From: Chara braunii
Taxonomy: Eukaryota; Streptophyta; Charophyceae; Charales; Characeae
Direction of reading: 5' to 3'
Assembly: GCA_003427395.1 (NCBI GenBank)
Contig: BFEA01000125.1
Span: 1,374,047-1,438,046 of the forward strand
DNA length: 64,000 nt
Shown: positions 51,439 to 60,400 of the stretch, in pieces
Position numbering within the stretch: position 1 is the first letter of the stretch
Layout of the letters: each line of letters opens with the position of its first letter
Program-made: the position numbers and the translations under genes
Notes under the pieces: model-generated
Seen by the model: only the letters and a program-made list of their open reading frames with translations
Database searches by the model: none
What the model was told of the DNA's origin: nothing

Positions 51439-54400
51439 GAGAGGGTAGGGGGGGAGCAGGGCTGGGCTTGTAAAACATGAAAACTGACAAAGAACCAAGA
51501 GTCAAAGGTGGCTGGTTTGGTGGGGTTCCGAAGGAATCTTAATGCTGAGTTGGTTGTCCCCTTAGGCTGTGCCAGTTGTTGTCCGTGGAACCTGGATACA
51601 ATGTTGTTTAGCTGGGAGGAACTGAATGAGGTTTGTGTCTGTGGTGTCTNNNNNNNNNNNNNNNNNNNNNNNNNNNNNNNNNNNNNNNNNNNNNNNNNNN
51701 NNNNNNNNNNNNNNNNNNNACTGAATGAGGTTTGTGTCTGTGGTGTCTAAGAATAGATGTCAGAGAAGTTTTGAGCGCTTAGTTTCTCATGTGTGCAGTT
51801 TGGCAGACAGGCTGGCTACTTGATGAGCTTGTCTGTAGTTAAGTAGATCGATCCAAAGGCCACTGTCTTTTGTCCTTGGCGCACTTTGTCAAGGACAGGC
51901 AACATTTCTCTTGTAGTTAAGTAGCTTTAGAGGTACTGGATGCTCTTCCGTGAGGAATTTGGGCTGTCACTCTGGTTTGACTGCTGGTTCAGTAAGTCTC
52001 CTTTTATTTTCTGTGCTGCTAGGCATGGACCATTGTTTGTTCTTATCCCTAAATGGAGGACACATGAATATCCATGAAGGTGTTGGATCGAGCAAAGCCT
52101 GTTGAAGTTGCTATGGTTTTGTGATTCATAATCAACACCGGCCTTGAACTCGTGTATACAAGGGGCTAGAGTTGCAGTGTTTGTTGTTCTCTGTCTAGGC
52201 ACCATGAGGACTCTTGCTGAAAATGAATCTAAAAAAAGCCCTCTTAGAGGCAGGCAGTCGTACTTTGGTGAGTCTCCGAATCATCAGTGGAGTCCAGTCT
52301 CCAGACTCCAGACATCGAGTAATTCATCGTGCTTCCTGGCCATTCTTTGTTGCTTTACGTGACCTTTGACCGCTACCATATCCATGCCAAGTTTGCTATA
52401 CCTCTGCTGGTATGTTGAAGTTCATTGTGTAAATTTGAAAATCTTTGTGAAGTCGTCATAGCATATATCTGATTTACACTCCCTGAACATGTGCATGCAT
52501 GTATGCATGTGTTTCTGTGTGTGTGGGCCTGTGTCCTTTGGTGGTCCCTGGAAATCGACAGACTGCAGTTGGGGACTACCTGGGTCAACATGATGACTTC
52601 AGCATTGCTGTGATGCATGCCTACGTCGATTTGATGAATTTCTCAGGAATGCGTTTTGACATGGCCATCCGGGAATTTCTGGCAGGCTTTCGGCTTCCTG
52701 GCGAGGTAGGTCGGTTGCATTAGGATTATAAATAAATCCAGCGAAAGCTTCAGAGTCCACTTCTTGAGCCTTTCTCCGGAGTTCCACGATTGTTGGCCCC
52801 TTGGTTGCCCATGTGCCATATATATGGGGGCAAAGTCTTAGAAATCCCAGGCATATTTATGGCGAGTGTTGGTGGAAGCGTGGGAAGACCGCAATGTGTT
52901 GTTTGCAGAACCTTGTGGTTTATCGTTTGCCAAGGAATTATTCTGTTAGGTGTGCGGCCCACTGGCGGACAGTGGTTTGTCGATTCCCGATATCCCTTCC
53001 TCTGCTGGGATCATTTGCCGAACTGCAAGGGCATACTTCTGGGTCATTTCTTTTTTGTGAAACATTTATGAGAAAGGCATGCCACATGTGGGAATTCTTC
53101 TGGGTCACTTCTATTTGGTATACCCACTTGGTAAATTCGACTCAGTAAGACCGTAGAAGATGACATATGTTTTTGTTGCAGGTCTCAGTATGGTCATTTA
53201 TTGCACCATCATGTTGTAAGATTTCACTGATTTGTTACGATTTTGTACCACACAATCTATGAGAATTCTTTGTCGAGGACAGTAATGATTTCGTTTTGAC
53301 ATCTGCGGTGACTTGTTCAGTGAGCAAGTAGCACTTTGTGTATGTAGACCTGTCGGATGTACCAAGTGGTTTGGCCATGAAAGCTGCACTGTGAGTAGGA
53401 CCTAAGAATATTGGTGTAAGCTTTGGGGTCGTATTGACAGGGGCGGCACGTAAATCAATGTTTGTGCATAAGCTTTGTCGTCATGTTGATGGGAAAGAAG
53501 TATGTCTCATCTTTTGGGGGTTGATCATTGATTGTTGTTTATTAGGTGCCACACTGCCACTGCATTTTGCAGCGGTTATGAAAAAGTTGTTTATTGCAGC
53601 TGCTGTTTGCTTTGATGTTTGATTGTGGGATTGGTGATGTGTGAAGGAGCTCATCTGAGTCGGCTAGCAGCTCAAAGAGAGCAGTCGACCTGATGATGGA
53701 TGGTGTTCAGGGCTGGAATCAGTAGTTTGTTTCAGGGATCTTAGTCTGAATGGTTATGTACAAGGATGGAATTCTCTGCATCGCAGTTTATGCGCCTGAT
53801 CTGTAACTCAGTATATTGCCTCAAGAAAGTGCCTAGTGAACTGTCGGTGGACAGGGTAAGGCGAAGCGGGGGCGGCAGTGGGGACTTGGGAGGGAGAGGG
53901 TTCTGACCAACCCTGGACCTGAAACGAGCGCAGACTATTGCCTAGCCATGACAGAGGCAGTACGTGAGTTTTTTACAAGTAGTGACGGATTTTAGGGAAA
54001 GATGTGGATTCTGTCTTCTCTGATGTACTCCAGTGAACGGTGTTGTAGTATGATGTTCAATGAACAAGAGCAAGCATCTGGTCATCACAGTGTGCAGGCC
54101 CTGCAGGGTGATATTTGCCCGCTTTGTGCTTTATTTTCTTTGCTGCTGCTTGTCCTTTGACAATCCCCAGATACTGTGGAGGAATGACTCAAATCTGTCC
54201 AAATCCGCTGAGCCTGCGTGGTTGGTGTGGTTGGTGAACTCTGGCTTGTGTGCACTCAGGCTCAAAAGGTGGACAGGATGATGGAGAAATTTGCTGAGAG
54301 GTGCGTGTGCAGAGGGCTTGCTTCATGCTGTGCCAGTGAAGTTTGAAAAAAGCTGAATTGTGTGTTGCTGTTGCATTATAAGGCAGAACTCTTGAATGAA

Positions 54401-57400
54401 TTCTGGTAATGTCTCTCTTGGTCCCGGAGCAGCAGGTGCTGTTGTAACCCGCAAGAACTTACCTCGAGATCAGGAATGGCACATATTTTTGCAGGCAAAT
54501 CCTTCGGTGCTAGCACATTGACTATGATTGACATATTTAATACTTACCTGTCCGATTTCTCTGGAGAACACCACCGTACCCAGAGATTGTGGCGGAGTTC
54601 TTAATTCGAACCCAGGTACAGGTTCCAACCCTGTACCAGGGATCTCAGGGTTAGGAATGCCATGTATTCTTGTAGGGAAATCCTCAAGTGGCAGCACATC
54701 TTCATATTTAGCCCTAAGATTTCTCTGGGCAACAGCACCAAACCCACTGTGGCTCAAACATTGATCTGGAAGTTCCAAATGCACTGCCAGTCTCAAGTCC
54801 TGTTGCATCCATTGTAAGTAACAGATTGGGCTCAGGGCTTCTTACTAGGTTCCTGTGTCTTCAATGCATGCTACAGATAGGTGATTGGTTATCATATATG
54901 CATAGAAACTGACAGGAAACAAAAGGTCTTGTTGAATTGTTGTCACCTGTTAGTTGCAAATTCAGGAGGTGTTTTACAATCCGTTGAGGTGCACTTTCGC
55001 TGCCATGTGGGAGGATGCAGTTATGCTCGGGCACTCTTCGTTCTCTTCCCTTTGTGGAGAGTGGAGAAAACCCCCCTTTTTGCATTGCGATGTTCATCAA
55101 GTTTTGCCACAAAGCATGTATTGGCAGCTTTTCTCTATGGGGGCCTACAAAGTTACTGGGAGTTTCGGACGGTGAGACTAGACTAGTGAGGAATGGAACA
55201 GTCGCATACCCTTTGCGGTAATTCTCACTCAGAGTGACTCAGAGTATATAAGGCCAAATATTCTGAGTAGGAGCTTCTCTACGTGGATGGTGGATTCGGA
55301 TCGACACATGCATAACTATAGTGACTCGAACAAGCATACTTTCTCAGGATGATTTGGCTGCACCTGGTTAAGAAAGTGCCACGCAGTTTTGTCACACTCT
55401 TTGTGGCTGCAGTAAGTCTGGTTCTGTGTCAGGGCAGCATCTATGTAAGGGTGAAAAAAAGGAAAAACAAAGATAAAGGGGCCACTATACATAATTGTCC
55501 TACTCCTCGCTGGTGCTCTCTTGTTCAAGACACTAAGGCACAGAGAAGTACATGGGTATGTTGAGTTGGGCTCTTGTTAAAGGGGCCACTGGGTATATCG
55601 AGTTGGGCTTTTGTTTTCCTGCATGATGCTTCGTCTGGTGCAGAGAAGCACATGATTGTCCAACGTCATGCTGGAGTTGACGTGTTCAAGATGTTAAGGC
55701 ACAGTGGGGCTGTTGTGTCCTTGGTCGCTCTCTTTTCCGTTGTGGGCAGTTTTCCACGAATTGGTGGAATTATCATCATATGCACAGTAGCACACAGGGA
55801 CACACACTTCAGGGTATGAGCAAAATACTTTGCTGACGAGGAGCATCAAGGTACATGCATTATTATCGTTTTGCAAGCGTGAAAGATTTTTCCGAGATGC
55901 TGTGCTTTCATTGGTGAGATTGGTGGGGTCGGGTGCGGGGAAGCGCACACGTGAATTTGGGCAAGATGAGTGTCGAGGGTGAAATATTATTTGCAGGCGA
56001 GGGGGAAGCAAGGACTGCTGCCATGAGTTATGAATGGTTTGCAGCAGGCTGGAGCAAGGGGCGGGTGTAGAGTGGGAATCTATGATCGTATGGATGTGAA
56101 CGTACATGGAGACGTAGTCTGGGGTGCACGGAAGGAGAGGGGTAGAGGGAGTGCTGAGGGGCCACTCAGTAACATCCTATGTCACTACTTTCTTCCCTCG
56201 AACACAACTCTGATTCATATCTGTATCTGGCGTGAAAGTTGTGTTCGGGAAATAAGGGTGTCAGCAATGAGGTTTTTGAGTCCGGGTACAGATGAAAGCG
56301 TGTAAGCCACTGTGTTCAAGGAAGGTGAAAAGTGGATGATGAACTCTGTAAAAGAAATAAAATGACGGGATAGACTTGCCCCCAGGAGTTGGGTTTTATT
56401 GATTCTGAGCTTGCTGTCTATTCTTATTGTCCTTTCCATGCAGGTATTGTCGAGATAATCCATCCCTGTTTCAGAGCGCTGACACCGCTTATGCCTTGGG
56501 TTATGCTGTAATTATGCTCAACACAGATCTTCACAATCCTTTGGTACGGTCTTGTTGAAATTTTGTCTCTGTCTGACTGTTTGATGCCTCGTGCCTGCTT
56601 TATCATCTTGTCTTCTGCTCCAACCAGACCACTCTTCCCTCTGAAGCCCCTGAAAGGAACAGTGAACAACTTGCTTTTGCTTGGAAGGCATGTCTTTTCT
56701 TCGTCACTGAAAATCGGGCCCTTTCCTCGTGTCTGATGACTGATTTTAGCTGTGGTCATCTACCAATGGAAAGTTAATCTTTCTGGAACCCGCGAGGAGG
56801 AGTATCGTACACCCAGTGTATCACATGGTAAAAGCATGTGTTTGCATGTTGTAACGAGCTGTTTCCTTGCAGCCAGGAAGCCTTAGTCACTTGTGTGAAT
56901 GATGTGCCTCATGTATTGTTTTAGTATGGTTCGCCTCCATGGAATTGAGATGTCGGCCTCTGTCCATGTTGTAAAGGACCAATATGGAATCCCCATTTCT
57001 CTCTCTGGGGTATGTGTTTTGGTGGCTTCTATTTGCTCTCCTCTGCATGTTTGACCCTTATGCCCTATAGGCTGAGCAGTGGCCCAATCATACGTCTTTC
57101 TCTTCACAGCACAGCCTTGTTATCAATCATGAAGAGTATGTGGCACAGTTTTTTTTTTTCTCTCGAGGGGAGGGTGGGATGAAGCCAAGAAAGTGGCAGG
57201 AGAAAGGGAGGGGATTGAAACTGCACAGAGCGATAGCCCAGTTGTGTTTGGAAAGCCAGCTGATGGTGNGAGCGATAGCCCAGTTGTGTTTGGAAAGCCA
57301 GCTGATGGTGTTTGGACTTGTCCGGGCTATTCCTCCCAAGAGGCATGGCGATGGTTACCGGCATATGTTCTCCTCAGTGTGTCTCCCGTCGCCCTTCCCA

Positions 57401-60400
57401 TTGGCTGTGTCCCAAAGCCCTTCCCAATGATCGTGTCATCATATGTTTCCCAGTGACTACGACGATGAAGTCTCAGGGCCCTTCCCAGTTGCTGTGTCTT
57501 GTTATCATCATATGTTTTCACATCGGGTGTCGTTGTTCTTCCCATAGCCGTTCCCAATGATAGCGTCATCATATGTTCTCAACAGCCCTGACCCACCCTT
57601 ATGTGGCTGCAACCCTTGCAAGCATTTTGGGAAGTTAGGCCTTGTGCTCTTTTTACTTCTTGTTTTCATCGCCGCCTTGCTCTTCTCACACAAACCACCG
57701 TTCAGTCTCAGTATGGCAATGGAGTCGCTCTCGTGTATCTGTTTCATCCTATGACGGTTCCCCAAGCCATCAAGAATCTCCTCTCTTTATCTACATTCCT
57801 CTGCATTTCCCGTCTCTTTCTCCTCTGCTGCTTTGACCATCCTCTGTGTTTAAACATGGAAGGCAGAAGGGGCAATGGCATTGATGCCTCTCAGTTTCAC
57901 CCTCCCTTATGCTCCACATTTCCTTGTTTCTCTCTACTCTGCTTCTATGACCATCCTTCGAGTTTTAACATGGAAGGTGCAAGGGGCAATAACACTGATG
58001 CATCTCCCTTTCACTCTCATGCCTGCCTCCTTGCAGTGAGCAATCGCGGTGCAGTAATGTCTTCTCTCCTTGTCCCCTTTTCCCTTCTTTTGGTGTGCAA
58101 CATGGCTGTTGTAGAGGGTTATGACTCTGGTCTAATGTATGGTGTGTCTACCGATCCCCTCCCCTGTGTCTCATGTGATCTCTGGCCTTTGTTCCTCCTT
58201 TCTTCTCCCCCCATTTTTTTTCAGTCACTTCCTCCTTTGGCGTTATGTTCTCCCTCCATCTCCTCTGCAGGCCGGAATGAACCCAGCAACAATGAATCAT
58301 GAATTGTCTCATCCTTCCATTTGCCTCTCCTCTCCTCCTCTGCCTGAGTCGCAACATTGACGATGAAACAAGTGACAATGAAGTCACTCGTTTGTGAACA
58401 ATGTGGAGCATGGGCAACCAGATTCTTACGTTTCACCGTTTATGGAGTGAGGGTGAACCAACTCTCCAAATTTGTGACCTGTTCTCATGTCTACTTATGG
58501 TGTACCACATACTATCAGCTAAATTTGGCAACGGCATTTGTTCCCAGGCAGTGATAAAGACAACTGGGTGATTTTTTTTTCCTTTTATCTTGGAAGGATA
58601 ATTTTAATTTTGCAGACTGTTTGTTGGGATAGTTCCCACTCCCGTCGTCTGGGCAGTTGCCATAAAATCATTCTGGCTGCCAGCCATTCTGTCGATAGCG
58701 TTGGAGGTCAGTCCTTGGGGGTGCTCCGGAGGGGGTTCTTCTTAGTGGCGGACCTCTCAGAGAGGAACAGGTGACGCTAAGGTCAGTGACCCGTTGATGC
58801 GTAGTAATACTACCAGCCGGCTCGGTATGAATCGGAGTTCTCTAATGACACTGAGGACTTCGCGACCATGCATCTTTTTATCTGCGAACATNTGGGACGT
58901 GAAAGAGAGGAACGGGTGACGCTAAGGTCAGTGACCCGTTGATGCGTAGTAATACTACCAGCCGGCTCGGTATGAATCGGAGTTCTCTAATGACACTGAG
59001 GACTTTGCAACCATGCATCTTTTTATCTGCGAACATGTGGGACATGAAAGAGAAGGGTGTAACTCTAGGCAGGATGTGTTGGAATTTGGAACATCTGTTG
59101 GACTTTGGAAAGAAAGGAGTGACAGAGTCCTTCGAGGCATCTGTTAAAACTTAAAACTAAAACTGGAACAATGCAGGGAAGACCAAGGATGACAAGCGCA
59201 AATTGAGGAATGGTAAAAAAAAAGATGGAAAACAGTCGGGGGGGTTGAAAGTGGAGAATGCGCAGTGACCCTTATTGATACTGAGCTTGTTTCATTACTC
59301 CATAATGCAGGTATGGCCGAAGATGACAAAGGCTGAGTTTGTGCGGATGTTCACGGCCACGGGTTCTGGGCAGGAGGAGGTTGAGGCCCCGCCTGTGGAG
59401 ATGCTGGAGGTCAGATTTCAATGTTATTGCATGCCCATCTTGTCTCTGCTTGAAGTCTGATGCACGTGATGTGTGCACTCCTACTCGTCAACCTTTCATC
59501 GATGTTTACTTTCTATTAAATGTGAATGATCCTGCAGGGGACATATTCTGTCGCTTGCTATCAGGGACATATTACGCCGAAGAAGATTGCTTGTCCGCCG
59601 CTCATCCAGGTCACATTCTGTCATCTGTGTCAGTAATTCTTCTTGTATCTTGGTAAATTCGGTACGCTCTTTGTTGGGCATTTTGTTGATAATTTGGCAT
59701 TTTGTCACATTCAGTTCATCCTCTGATCCAGTGTCTGTCTCAACCTCCAAAAGGGCATGTCCTGTGGACACCAATCATGACCAATGGCAGGGTTGCATAG
59801 CTGCCGACCGCCGACCCCATCCGCGGACTGTTTTGCAGCCGACCAGTAGGCCCGACCGGTCGGCGGTCTGCCGACCTGTCAGAAAACAGCCATCCACCAA
59901 TTTTTTTCAGATCCGAGTTGGAAGCTGCACTGCGCTTGCTGAGTACAGCCCAATCCGCTGAGAAACTTTTGGGGATGGGGGGGTTGGGGCGGGGGCGTAT
60001 AGGGGGATGTAGGGGCGTATACACTTTGGGAGCTGTTTGGGGGTGTTGGCGGGGTGTGGGGGGTGTTGGCGGGGTGTGTGGGCGTATTTGGGGTGGGTAT
60101 GGGGGTGTTGGTGGGGTTATTAGGGGTTCTGGACCCCAAAAAAAAAATAAAAAATTATTTGTTGTTTTTTTTTGCGGGGTGTCGACGACCCCCCGACCGG
60201 TAGGTGCCGACCAGCCGACCGGTGGGCGGGTCGGCAACCGACCAGTCAAGGGTCGCCGATGGTTGGGGTGTGCAACACTGACCAATGGAGAATAAGTTAG
60301 AATAACTGTGTTATGGTTAACAACTTAAACCACTGGCATCCTGTTGGCCCTGGTGGATGGGAGCAAGCCCGGCCCATCGAAGAGCAGAACAAACGAGAGA

